Shown here: piece after piece, positions 53,177 to 62,190 of the stretch
Layout of the letters: each line of letters opens with the position of its first letter
Numbering within the stretch: the first letter of the stretch is position 1
Source: Prevotella sp. khp7
GTDB lineage: Bacteria; Bacteroidota; Bacteroidia; Bacteroidales; Bacteroidaceae
Reading direction: 5' to 3'
DNA: 64,000 nucleotides
NCBI RefSeq assembly: GCF_900109055.1
Contig: NZ_FOIV01000001.1
Span: 1-64,000 of the forward strand
Notes under the pieces: model-generated
Told to the model about the DNA's origin: nothing
Database searches by the model: none
The model's input: only the letters and a program-made list of their open reading frames with translations
Made by a program: the position numbers and the translations under genes

Positions 53177-55513
53177 TTATTTGCTCTTCAGCGATAGGCT
53201 GGCGGTGGGCAATGGGCTCTTGATACTCACGTTGACGGAGCCTTTCTTCTGCGTGCTGCGGACGACGAGGAGGGCGCGGCCTTTCCACGTCTTAGTGCGT
53301 GGTGAGGTGTAAGGCTCTGTATCCTTCAAATCGGCAGAAGCAAAGGCTAACAGGTTGCCTGCTCCCTTGACGACAGCCTCACAGTCTATTGCGGCTTCTG
53401 GTACAGGCGTTCCATCCTTGTCAACCACCTCGATGGTGATAAAGGTAAGCGACTGACCATCGGCAGCCATCACGGTGCGGTCGGGGGTAAGACACAGACG
53501 GGCTGGTTCGCCAGCAGTCTTCAGCGTCACGCTCTCGCCACCAGCCTCGGCGCGGAGAGTTCCGGCCTTATAGGGTACGGGGAATACAGCCTTGAACTCA
53601 GTCTCGCGGCTTACCCGCTTCGTGCCGATGAGTTGGTCGTTAAGATACAATTTTACTTCGGGTTGACGGGTGTAGACTTCTACTTCGACGGTTTTACCTT
53701 CCCAACCGGGCCATGTCCACGACTCCCATGTGGGCCAGACGCTCCACATCGTGGTGTGAATCTCGCCGTGGTAGCCATTGGGCTCTTTCACAGCCATGTA
53801 GAGTGGCGTGTCCTTCAGCCACAGCATCTCGCGATAGTGGCTAATGGGTTTGCGCCAACCGGTGATATCTACATCACCGCAGGGAGCGCCGTGCCATTCT
53901 GGCTGTCCGCCTTCAATCCACGACTCGCCCTCGCGCTCACCTTTATAATAGTTGCGACCGATGCCACTCTCGCCCAGATAGTCGAGGCCAGTCCACACGA
54001 TATCCCCCACGACGTAGGGGAAATCGTTCACCACGGCCCAGTTACGGAAGGCATCACGCGGATAGCTCTCTGTCTGCCAGATGACACGCTTGGGGTCACG
54101 CTTATGATCAGAGGCGTGTTTGAAGATCATGTAGTTGTAGCCTGCCACGTCGAGCACCTCGGCATGCGGGTCGTAGATTTCCCAGTCGCGGTCCCAGGCG
54201 CAGAGTGCCTCGGTAACGGGGCGTGTCTTGTCATGTTCGTGAATAGCCTGTTTCATCTGTCGGGCGGTATAGACCACGCGGATGTCCTTACGCTCGATCA
54301 CCTCGTTGCCTATGCTCCACGAGATGACACTCGGGTGGTTGCGGTCGCGCAGCACCATAGCGTGGATATCTTGGCGGAAGCAGGAGTCTATGACGGTCGA
54401 GTAGTCGTATGGATTCTTCTGTGTGCGCCAGCCGTCGAAGGCCTCGTCGATAACGAGCATCCCTATCGAGTCGCAAGCGTCGAGAAAGGCACGCGTCGTG
54501 GGATTGTGCGAGGTGCGGATAAGGTTGAAGCCTGCCTTCTTCATCTGACGTACTTTACGGATTTCTGCATCGTCGAAGGCCATAGCACCTAGCACACCGT
54601 CGTCGTGGTGTACGCAGGCACCATTGATGAGCATTTTTTTACCATTGAGCATAAAGCCGTTCTTTGCATCAAACGAGAAAGAGCGGATGCCGTAGCTGAT
54701 ATTTTTTTCGTCAATGATTTGTCTGTTCTCCTCAATAGCCACATGGGCCTGATACAGGTATGGTGTGTCAGGAGACCACAATTTAGGATTGTCCACCATG
54801 TAAAAGGCATGAAAATCTACTGCTTCTCCAGCTGCCAGTGTGATATGATTTCTTTTGCCGTTAACTATCAGTGATAATTTGCGCTGGTGGTCTGACTCGT
54901 TCACTATAGCCACATTCACATTCACCTTGGCCGAGGTTTCCGTTATCTCGTCGGTAGTGACAAAGACACCGTTCTTGGCAATGTGCAGTGTGGGCATGGT
55001 CTCCAACCACACGTGGCGGTAGATACCAGAGCCGCTATACCAGCGGCAGTTGGGCTGCTCGGAGTTATCCACCTTCACGACAACCTCGTTAGCCTGTTTT
55101 TTGTTCTTATTAATAAATGGTGTCACATCCACGGTGAACGGTGTGTAGCCATAATGGTGCTGTCCTGCCTTCTGTCCGTTCACAAAGACCTCTGCCTTCT
55201 GATAGACACCTTCGAAGTGTAGCTTTACAAGTTCAGCATCAGGTGTGGCAAACGTTTTGCGGTACTCGCCTTTACCGGCCTCGAACCATCCGCCGCCGGT
55301 TCCTGTAGCACCTTTACCCGCATTGGGACCTTCGAAGATGTCCCAGTCATGCGGTAAGTCCACAGTCTGCGTTTTTCCGTTTTTGGACAAGCCAAGCGGT
55401 GAAGCCGAGCGGTGAGTAAACTGCCAGCCGAAGTCAAACAACTGCCTTTTTGTTTGTGCCGATGCCGTCATCGTCGCAACGACTAGCATCCATGTAATCA
55501 TAATTTTTTTCAT
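53177..55513 (-). CDS. GH2 beta-galactosidase, secreted
   Basis: A 778-residue glycoside hydrolase family 2 enzyme with signal peptide (MLVVATMTASAQ). Order: sugar-binding jelly roll (DFGWQFTH ... LPHDWDIFEGPN), Ig-like domain, TIM barrel with acid/base Glu404 in SWSIGNEVIE and nucleophile Glu482 in WQTESYP, and a C-terminal DUF4982/Ig-type region. Periplasmic, cleaves terminal beta-galactosides or related sugars. The AraC gene upstream (27-base gap) is in the same direction and probably co-transcribed. Confidence 0.92.
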   Translation of the reverse strand: MKKIMITWMLVVATMTASAQTKRQLFDFGWQFTHRSASPLGLSKNGKTQTVDLPHDWDIFEGPNAGKGATGTGGGWFEAGKGEYRKTFATPDAELVKLHFEGVYQKAEVFVNGQKAGQHHYGYTPFTVDVTPFINKNKKQANEVVVKVDNSEQPNCRWYSGSGIYRHVWLETMPTLHIAKNGVFVTTDEITETSAKVNVNVAIVNESDHQRKLSLIVNGKRNHITLAAGEAVDFHAFYMVDNPKLWSPDTPYLYQAHVAIEENRQIIDEKNISYGIRSFSFDAKNGFMLNGKKMLINGACVHHDDGVLGAMAFDDAEIRKVRQMKKAGFNLIRTSHNPTTRAFLDACDSIGMLVIDEAFDGWRTQKNPYDYSTVIDSCFRQDIHAMVLRDRNHPSVISWSIGNEVIERKDIRVVYTARQMKQAIHEHDKTRPVTEALCAWDRDWEIYDPHAEVLDVAGYNYMIFKHASDHKRDPKRVIWQTESYPRDAFRNWAVVNDFPYVVGDIVWTGLDYLGESGIGRNYYKGEREGESWIEGGQPEWHGAPCGDVDITGWRKPISHYREMLWLKDTPLYMAVKEPNGYHGEIHTTMWSVWPTWESWTWPGWEGKTVEVEVYTRQPEVKLYLNDQLIGTKRVSRETEFKAVFPVPYKAGTLRAEAGGESVTLKTAGEPARLCLTPDRTVMAADGQSLTFITIEVVDKDGTPVPEAAIDCEAVVKGAGNLLAFASADLKDTEPYTSPRTKTWKGRALLVVRSTQKKGSVNVSIKSPLPTASLSLKSK

Positions 55514-55539
55514 TTATTTATAATGCATTATTTTATGGT

Positions 55540-56418
55540 TTAGCTATTTCTGAATTCTATAGGTGTCATGCCGAAGTGATCCTTTACGTATTTGCCGAAG
55601 AACGAGGGATTGGGGAAACCAAGACGGTCGCATATCTGCTTCATGCTCAGGTCGGTCTGTTTCAGGTAGTAACGGATGTCCTCTAAAACATGTTCTGTAA
55701 TCCACTCGTTGGCTGTCTTGCCTGAATTCTTCTTGCAGATGGTGGTCAGGTATTTGGGCGAAATGCAAAGGTCGTTAGCATAGGCCTCAACCGTGCGATG
55801 CTTCACATCGGTAGAGTGCAGCAGGTCGAGAAAACGCTGGAAGTGGCTGTCAGTCGTATGCGTTTCTTGATTGTTTGACGCCAGCATCCACTTCATGGCG
55901 CCGCAAAGACCGAGGATGGCCGAACGGAGTAGAGCCTGGATGATTTCTGTGTGATACGGATTCTCCTTGCCTCGTTCGATAGCCTGTGTGAGCATGTCGT
56001 AGAAGTGGGTGTAGAAGAGAATCTCATCTTCGTCCATCGTTACGATATGCTGGCGATGGATATACATCATGTCGTTCCAAATGCTGATTTTCTCGTTCAG
56101 GAAACTGCGCAGGATACTATTGGTAAGGAACAGACCTTTCAGGTCGAAGTCGGGACTTACCATCACATCGGTAATCATCACGTTCTGCGGGATAATGGCC
56201 ACCTGATTCTTGTGAAACTCCATGTGCAAGCCATTCATCTGGGCCTGCGCCTTGCCACTGGTACAGATAACCACGGCATTCATGGCTACGTGAGCGTTAC
56301 ATGTTTCAGTGAACTGCTGAATACTGTCCACAATCACTATTTCGTTATCCGAATAGCCAATCTGGATGTCTTCATTGTTGGCCAATGACTGAATGGTAAT
56401 CTCTTCTTGCTGTTTCAT
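55540..56418 (-). CDS. AraC-family transcriptional regulator
   Basis: A 292-residue regulator: an N-terminal cupin-like part (about 1-150, with VVICTSGKAQAQMNG and HKNQVAIIPQ) and a C-terminal AraC pair of helix-turn-helices (TVEAYANDLCISPKYLTTIC, and MKQICDRLGFPNPSFFGKYVKDHFGMTP). Likely controls the GH2 gene just downstream or the divergent efflux operon. The minus-strand TAATTTTG box ends 5 bases before the ATG, so the message may be leaderless. Confidence 0.9.
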   Translation of the reverse strand: MKQQEEITIQSLANNEDIQIGYSDNEIVIVDSIQQFTETCNAHVAMNAVVICTSGKAQAQMNGLHMEFHKNQVAIIPQNVMITDVMVSPDFDLKGLFLTNSILRSFLNEKISIWNDMMYIHRQHIVTMDEDEILFYTHFYDMLTQAIERGKENPYHTEIIQALLRSAILGLCGAMKWMLASNNQETHTTDSHFQRFLDLLHSTDVKHRTVEAYANDLCISPKYLTTICKKNSGKTANEWITEHVLEDIRYYLKQTDLSMKQICDRLGFPNPSFFGKYVKDHFGMTPIEFRNS

Positions 56419-56549
56419 GTGGCAAAATTAATCATTATTTTGCATATTTGGTGTTTTGTATCGAGTTTTTTATGTTCTATTTCGGAATATGTGGTTTGTT
56501 TGATAATATTTGCGGTGAAATCGAACATAGATGATGACCGATATTGCAT

Positions 56550-56557
56550 TACCTTTG
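56550..56557 (+). promoter_or_regulatory. -7 box of the RND efflux operon
   Basis: TACCTTTG at 56550-56557; start expected near 56564, about 29 bases before the ATG at 56593. No clear -33 element, so activation or derepression by a regulator is possible; the AraC gene is divergent. Confidence 0.6.
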
Positions 56558-56592
56558 CAAAAAAATGCGAAAACAGAAATTTACATTTAGTT

Positions 56593-57609
56593 ATGAATAA
56601 GAGTATTTTAATGTTGCTTTTGGTTATTTTGGTGAGTAGCTGCACAAGTAAGAAGGAGCAGAATGCAAAGGCTCCTACGAGAGTAAAGACAGAAGTCGTA
56701 TCGACAGCCATGAATGCGAGTGGTCAGACGTATGTAGGTATGGTAGAGGAGTGTGAGGCTACTGCTGTAAGCTTTACAGGCATGGGTGTTGTAAAACGCA
56801 TGCTGGTAAACGAAGGACAGGCAGTGGGTCGTGGTCAGCTGATAGCCGAGATGGACGATACGCAGGCGCGTAACCTGTTAAGTGGTGCCGAGGCCCAGAT
56901 GACGCAGGCCAACGATGCCTTAGCACGATACAAGATGCTACATGATAACGGATCGCTCCCAGAGGTCCAATGGGTGGAGATTCAGAGCAAGGTGGCTCAG
57001 GCCAAGTCGCAGTTAGAGGTGGCTAAGAAAAATCTGGCCGATTGCCGATTGGTAGCCCCCGTAAGTGGTATCGTAGGCAAACGCTTGGTAAGTGCAGGCG
57101 AAACAGCCATGCCCTCGCAGGCAGTAGTCAGCATCCTCGATATTTCAACCGTCAAGGTAAAAGTGGCTATTCCCGAGGCCGAAATCAGTGGTATTGGTGC
57201 CAACACCTCGTCAACCATTAAGGTAGATGCTGTAAATGGCAGTTTTACGGGAGGTAGGATAGAGAAGGGGGTGCAGGCTGACGCGCTCACCCATACTTAC
57301 GATATCCGCATCCATGTGGCCAATGGTGAGCGAAAGCTGCTGCCTGGTATGGTGGCCAGCGTGCAGTTTGGTAATTTTGAGAAACCCACCAAGGATATGA
57401 GTCTGCCTATAACGGCAGTTCAGCGTAAGGCCGATGGTTCGCTGTTTGTATGGACGATTGCCAACGACAGCACCGCTCACCGTGCCACCGTACGTACGGG
57501 TGAGACAATGGGCAACCGAATTGTCATCACAGATGGCATCGCTGAGGGTGGCCGCATAGTTACCGAGGGATATCAGAAACTGAGTGAAAACACCAAAGTG
57601 GTTTATTAA
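56593..57609 (+). CDS. RND efflux periplasmic adaptor lipoprotein
   Basis: A 338-residue membrane-fusion protein (lipobox VSS-C, then TSKKEQ). Lipoyl halves VKRMLVNEGQAVGRGQLIAEM and LVAPVSGIVGKRLVSAGE surround a helical hairpin (~95-140); beta-barrel and membrane-proximal regions follow. Links the inner-membrane pump to the TolC partner encoded downstream. The ATG at 56593 lies behind the promoter box; earlier in-frame starts do not. The pump gene starts 1 base after its stop. Confidence 0.92.
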   Translation: MNKSILMLLLVILVSSCTSKKEQNAKAPTRVKTEVVSTAMNASGQTYVGMVEECEATAVSFTGMGVVKRMLVNEGQAVGRGQLIAEMDDTQARNLLSGAEAQMTQANDALARYKMLHDNGSLPEVQWVEIQSKVAQAKSQLEVAKKNLADCRLVAPVSGIVGKRLVSAGETAMPSQAVVSILDISTVKVKVAIPEAEISGIGANTSSTIKVDAVNGSFTGGRIEKGVQADALTHTYDIRIHVANGERKLLPGMVASVQFGNFEKPTKDMSLPITAVQRKADGSLFVWTIANDSTAHRATVRTGETMGNRIVITDGIAEGGRIVTEGYQKLSENTKVVY

Positions 57610-57610
57610 A

Positions 57611-60600
57611 ATGAAGAATGTTAATTGGCTCCGATGGCCATTGGAGCATTACTCGATATCATTGCTCATCGTGGGCATATTGTTTGTAATGGGCATCTAC
57701 GGCATGTATGTGATGCCGAAGGACGAATTCCCCCATGCTACCATCCGTCAGGGTGTGGTAGTGGCAGTATATCCTGGTGCCACCAGCGAGGAGGTTGAAC
57801 AACAAGTGGCCCGTCCGCTGGAGCGTTATCTCTTTACTTTTGGCGAGGTGAACCGTGTAAAAACCACCACACAGAGTCAGAACGGCATGTGTATCGTGAT
57901 GGTGAAACTGAATGATGACGTGAACAATAAGGACGAGGTGTGGAGCAAAATCAAACACGGACTGAACGGCTTTAAGGCCCAGTTGCCTAGTGGTGTGCTG
58001 GCTATTGTGGTGAACGATGACTTTGGCAACACTTCGGCTCTGCTCATCGCCATCGAGAGCGACCAGCGCAGTTACCGCGAACTGAAACAGTACAGCGACG
58101 ACCTGAGTGACCGCTTGCGCCGCATCTCCTCTGTGGCCAACGTCAAACTGTTTGGCGAACAGAAAGAGCAGATATCGCTCTATGTCGATCGCCAGCGCCT
58201 GCAGGCCTATGGCATTGGTCAGCAGATGCTCTTCTCACGCCTACAGGCACAGGGTATCACCACCATGAGTGGTGCTATCAGTGACGACGACCAGCAGATT
58301 CCTATCCACGTTGAGGCTCAGGAGAATAGCGAAGAGGAGATAGCCAACCAGATTATCTTTTCCGACCCAGTGACGGGTAAGGTGGCCCGTGTTCGCGATG
58401 TGGCCCGTGTGGTGCGCGAGTACGAGCCTAATTCGAGTCGTATCGAGCAGGATGGGCATCCCTGTGTGTTGCTCTCGATGGAGATGACACCGGGCAACAA
58501 CGTGGTGCAGTATGGTCAGCAGGTTGACAAGGTGTTGAACGACTTCCGCCAGAACGAACTGCCTGAGGATGTAAAGGTTACCCGCATTGCCGACAAGCCT
58601 AAAGTGGTGGCTATGAGTGTGAGCGATTTTCTGCGCGACCTACTTATCTCGATGGCTATCATCATCCTGGTGATGATGGTGCTGTTTCCCCTGCGTTCGG
58701 CCATTGTGTCGGCCATCACCATCCCTTTAAGTACCTTCGTCAGCGTGGCTATCATGTATATGATGGGCATCGAACTGAACATCGTGACGCTGGCGGCACT
58801 TATTGTGGTGTTAGGAATGATTGTCGACAACTCGATTGTGGTCATCGATGGCTATCTGGAGTACTTAGGTAAAGGCTTTAAGCCGCACGATGCAGCTATC
58901 GAGTCGGCCCGCCAGTACTTTATGCCCATGCTGCTGGCCACCATCTGTATCTGCGCCATCTTCTATCCGTTCCTCATTACGATGAAAGGCATGTTCCACG
59001 ACTGTCTGGAGGATTTCCCCGTTACCATTACCATCAACCTCATGGTGTCGCTGGTACTGGCCGTTACGGTAATCCCGTTCTTAGAGACGCGTATCATTAA
59101 ACCTGATAAAGTGAGCGTTAATGGAAATGTGATAACAAATTGGGTTCAAAGAACTTACGATAAGGTGCTGGATTGGACTTTTGCCCATCCATGGTTAACG
59201 ATTGGTAGTGGTGTTGGCGTTATTCTGCTCTCTACGTTGATAGCTCCAACGCTGAAGATACGTCTGTTCCCATACGCCGATCGCGACCAGTTTGCAGTTG
59301 AGATTTTCTTGCCTGAGGGTAAGGGACTGGCCGAGACCGAGGTGATTGCCGACTCTGTACAACACGTGCTTGAGAAGGATGAACGCATTACAGGCATCAC
59401 TGGTTTTATCGGCTGTTCATCACCCCGATTCATGGATGCCTATGCCCCCCAGATGGCTGGTAATAACTATGCCCAGTTTATCGTAAACACCAAGAGCGAT
59501 AAGGCTACACTCGACCTCTTGGCCCAGTATCAGCCACAGCTTAGTGAGGCGTTCCCCAATGCCTATGTCAAGTTCAAACGCTTGGATTATCTGGAAGTAT
59601 CCGAACTGGAGTATCGCTTCTATGGCGACAACCTCGACTCGCTGCATGTTGTGGCCGAACGACTGATGGAACGCATGCGAAAGATGCCCGAACTGGAGTG
59701 GGTACATACCGACTATCTGCAGCCGTACCCCATCATCAATGTCGAACTCGATCCTGTAACATCGGCTCAGTTGGGCATCACCCGTACCACCGCCCAGTTG
59801 GCCCTCAGTGCCACATCTTCCGACCTGCGTGTAGGTCAGGTGTGGGAAAAGGATTACGAACTGCCTGTGGTGGTAAAGGACGATACCGATATGACCTTCT
59901 CGGACGTAGCCAACTTAGGCATTGCATCACCAGCGTCGATGGTATCTGGAGGTCTGCGAAGCACCAATTCCACAGTGCCTCTTCGTCAGATTGCCAAGGT
60001 GCAGCCTCAGTGGAGTGAGAGTCGCATCATGCATCGTGGTGGCGAGCGTTGTATCACCGTTACCGCCCAGTTTGCGCAGGGTGTGTTTACGGCACCTGTT
60101 GAGAAGGAAATAGCCCGAATGATGAACGAGGATATTAAGCTACCCGAGGGTGTTCGCACCGAGGTGGGCGGCGAGATAGAGTATGGCGACGAAGCCCTGC
60201 CACAGATCTTCGGTGGCATCATCATCGCAGAGGTTATCGTATTCTTCTTCCTGTTGTTCAACTTCAAGAAATACGGTGTCACAACCGTATGTATGGTGGC
60301 TTTGGCGCTGATGGTTCCCGGTGCGCTTATTGGTCTCGGACTGATGAATCGCGCCCTCGGCCTGACTTCTATCTTCGGACTCATCACCCTGATGGGAATG
60401 ATTATGCGTAACGAGATACTTATTTTCGAGCATGCCATCGATTTGATTAAACAGCATGTGGCAGTGAATGGCGACTGGACGGTTGATCGCAAGGCTTATA
60501 ATCTGGCTGTGCGTCAGGCGGCCTATGATGCCGGTAAGCGCCGTATGGTGCCCATCTTCTTGACTACAGCTACAACAGCTGTTGGTGTGGTACCGATGAT

Positions 60601-60721
60601 TATCGCCCAGAGTTCGTTCTGGATGCCCGTGGGTGTTACCATCTTCGCTGGTGGTATCGGCTCGCTCATCATGGTAGTCACCATGCTCCCCGTCATTTAT
60701 TGGAAGGTTTCGACTAAGTGA
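57611..60721 (+). CDS. RND-family multidrug efflux pump (AcrB type)
   Basis: A 1036-residue inner-membrane proton antiporter. Twelve-helix pattern with first helix ISLLIVGILFVMGIYGMYV, porter domain start PKDEFPHATIRQGVVVAVYPGA, TM4 region with ALIVVLGMIVDNSIVVIDGY (the VDN/Asp of hydrophobe or multidrug pumps), and TM10-12 motifs (GLMNRALGLTSIFGLITLMG, PIFLTTATTAVGVVPMII). Start ATG at 57611, 1 base after the adaptor stop, was preferred over an upstream GTG. Middle gene of the operon. Substrate unknown. Confidence 0.93.
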   Translation: MKNVNWLRWPLEHYSISLLIVGILFVMGIYGMYVMPKDEFPHATIRQGVVVAVYPGATSEEVEQQVARPLERYLFTFGEVNRVKTTTQSQNGMCIVMVKLNDDVNNKDEVWSKIKHGLNGFKAQLPSGVLAIVVNDDFGNTSALLIAIESDQRSYRELKQYSDDLSDRLRRISSVANVKLFGEQKEQISLYVDRQRLQAYGIGQQMLFSRLQAQGITTMSGAISDDDQQIPIHVEAQENSEEEIANQIIFSDPVTGKVARVRDVARVVREYEPNSSRIEQDGHPCVLLSMEMTPGNNVVQYGQQVDKVLNDFRQNELPEDVKVTRIADKPKVVAMSVSDFLRDLLISMAIIILVMMVLFPLRSAIVSAITIPLSTFVSVAIMYMMGIELNIVTLAALIVVLGMIVDNSIVVIDGYLEYLGKGFKPHDAAIESARQYFMPMLLATICICAIFYPFLITMKGMFHDCLEDFPVTITINLMVSLVLAVTVIPFLETRIIKPDKVSVNGNVITNWVQRTYDKVLDWTFAHPWLTIGSGVGVILLSTLIAPTLKIRLFPYADRDQFAVEIFLPEGKGLAETEVIADSVQHVLEKDERITGITGFIGCSSPRFMDAYAPQMAGNNYAQFIVNTKSDKATLDLLAQYQPQLSEAFPNAYVKFKRLDYLEVSELEYRFYGDNLDSLHVVAERLMERMRKMPELEWVHTDYLQPYPIINVELDPVTSAQLGITRTTAQLALSATSSDLRVGQVWEKDYELPVVVKDDTDMTFSDVANLGIASPASMVSGGLRSTNSTVPLRQIAKVQPQWSESRIMHRGGERCITVTAQFAQGVFTAPVEKEIARMMNEDIKLPEGVRTEVGGEIEYGDEALPQIFGGIIIAEVIVFFFLLFNFKKYGVTTVCMVALALMVPGALIGLGLMNRALGLTSIFGLITLMGMIMRNEILIFEHAIDLIKQHVAVNGDWTVDRKAYNLAVRQAAYDAGKRRMVPIFLTTATTAVGVVPMIIAQSSFWMPVGVTIFAGGIGSLIMVVTMLPVIYWKVSTK

Positions 60722-60799
60722 GAGAAGTAAGAGCATGCTCTCACTTCCGAACGTGAGAAAGCTCAATGTAGTTAAGGTTTCGACTAAATAAGAGAAGTA
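60704..60799 (+). repeat. 26-bp direct repeat copying the RND gene's 3' end
   Basis: AAGGTTTCGACTAAGTGAGA plus GAAGTA (60704-60729) recurs at 60774-60799 with two changes (G to A twice). The first copy contains the last codons and stop of the pump gene; the second lies in the space before the TolC gene. Between them is a GAGCATGCTC palindrome (60731-60740). Looks like a small tandem duplication with a 70-base period. Confidence 0.85.
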
Positions 60800-60824
60800 T
60801 CAACTTAATAAAAAGAAACAGACG

Positions 60825-62165
60825 ATGAAAAGATTCTGCATAAGTTTATCATTTATCATTTGTCATTTATCATTTAGCGTAGCGCAGACCTATACTTTGC
60901 AGCAGATTAAGGATTCTGCCTTGCACAATAACTTTGCCATCCGTAGCGCCAGATATGGTGTTGAGGCTGCCCAACAGCAGCGCAAGGAGGCATTTACCAA
61001 ATATTTCCCTAGTGTGAGTGGTACTGGTTTGTGGTTTAATGCCAACAAGGGAATGGCGCAGACCACCATCAACCCTTCAGCGAGTATTTCGCCTGAGTTG
61101 GGTGCTGCCTTGGCTCAGTCGCTGCCCCAAGAGGCATTGGCAGCCTTGGCTAACCCCATCAGCATCTCGATGATGAAGAATGGTGCCATTGGCTCGCTCA
61201 TGGCTGTGCAGCCCGTGTTTGCTGGCGGACAGATTATCAACGGCAACAAACTCGCTAAGGTTGGCGAGGAGGTGAGTCGCTTGCAGTTACAACTGTCGGA
61301 AAACGAGGTAGAGAAGACTGCCGAGCAATACTTCTGGCAGTTAGCCTCGTTGCAGGAGAAGATGAACACCGTCAATGCTGTAGATACCCTGCTGCGCGAT
61401 ATCTATAAAGATGTGGATGTGGCCGTGCGCGCTGGTGTGGCCATGCGTAACGATCTGCTGCAGGTACAACTGCGTCAGAACGATATCCAGAGTCAGCGTC
61501 TGAAGTTGCAGAACGGCATATCTATTGTCCGTCTGCTGTTGTCGCAATACTGCGGCCTCCGCGACACGTCGTTTGTCATCACTTATCAGTCGGATGCTCC
61601 TTCTGCACTTCTTTCCCGTCAAGATCATCATCAGGCGCTCTTTGGAACAGCTGAGTATCAGTTGTTGGATAAACAGGTTGAGGCTGCCAATCTGCAGAAG
61701 AAACTGGCCGTTGGTCAGAACCTGCCAACAGTAGCTGTTGGTGCAGGCTATAACTACCATAACCTGTTGGAAAACAACCACTCGTTTGGGATGATGTTTG
61801 CCACCGTGAATGTACCTATCAGCGATTGGTGGGGCGGCTCATACACCATCAAACGTAAAAAGATAGAGCACCAGAAAGCCGTTGAGCAGCTCGAGGATAA
61901 TGCCCAACTGCTCAAGATTCGCATGCAGCATGCCTGGAATGGGGTAGAGGAGAGCTATCAGCAGTTGCAACTGGCTCAGCGTAGTATCGAACAGGCCAGT
62001 GAAAACCTTCGCCTCAACCGCAACTACTATCGTGCCGGCACCTCGAAAATGAGCGACCTGCTCGAGGCACAGCTACTCTACCAGCAAGCACTCGACAAGC
62101 ATACCGATGCCTTTGCCGACTATCAGAACAAACTTCTGGAGTACAAACAAGCTACAGGCCAGTAA
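60825..62165 (+). CDS. TolC-family outer-membrane efflux protein
   Basis: A 446-residue outer-membrane channel of the tripartite pump. Signal peptide MKRFCISLSFIICHLSFSVAQ, then two related halves of long amphipathic helices (YTLQQIKDSALHNNFAIRSA and DHHQALFGTAEYQLLDKQVEAA), each starting with the OEP-type helix, and the second-half end AGTSKMSDLLEAQLLYQQAL. Same strand as pump, 103 bases downstream. The signal-peptide region contains a 7-bp tandem repeat (60848-60875). Confidence 0.92.
   Translation: MKRFCISLSFIICHLSFSVAQTYTLQQIKDSALHNNFAIRSARYGVEAAQQQRKEAFTKYFPSVSGTGLWFNANKGMAQTTINPSASISPELGAALAQSLPQEALAALANPISISMMKNGAIGSLMAVQPVFAGGQIINGNKLAKVGEEVSRLQLQLSENEVEKTAEQYFWQLASLQEKMNTVNAVDTLLRDIYKDVDVAVRAGVAMRNDLLQVQLRQNDIQSQRLKLQNGISIVRLLLSQYCGLRDTSFVITYQSDAPSALLSRQDHHQALFGTAEYQLLDKQVEAANLQKKLAVGQNLPTVAVGAGYNYHNLLENNHSFGMMFATVNVPISDWWGGSYTIKRKKIEHQKAVEQLEDNAQLLKIRMQHAWNGVEESYQQLQLAQRSIEQASENLRLNRNYYRAGTSKMSDLLEAQLLYQQALDKHTDAFADYQNKLLEYKQATGQ
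60848..60875 (+). repeat. Heptamer repeat inside the TolC signal-peptide codons
   Basis: Four consecutive units of (A/G)TCATTT: 60848-60854, 60855-60861, 60862-60868, 60869-60875. A 7-base unit is not a multiple of three, so gain or loss of a copy would shift the frame just after the start codon. Confidence 0.85.
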
Positions 62166-62190
62166 ATATACAAGAATCCCCAAGCATTGA

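Noticed and set aside
53633-54592. 319-codon plus-strand frame antisense to the GH2 gene
   Set aside because: The minus strand carries both GH2 catalytic glutamates; the antisense protein is Val/His/Asp-rich without motifs or promoter.
60731-60768. Terminator between pump and TolC genes (GAGCATGCTC and nearby pairings)
   Set aside because: The palindrome is short and no T-tract follows; all three efflux genes more likely share one transcript.
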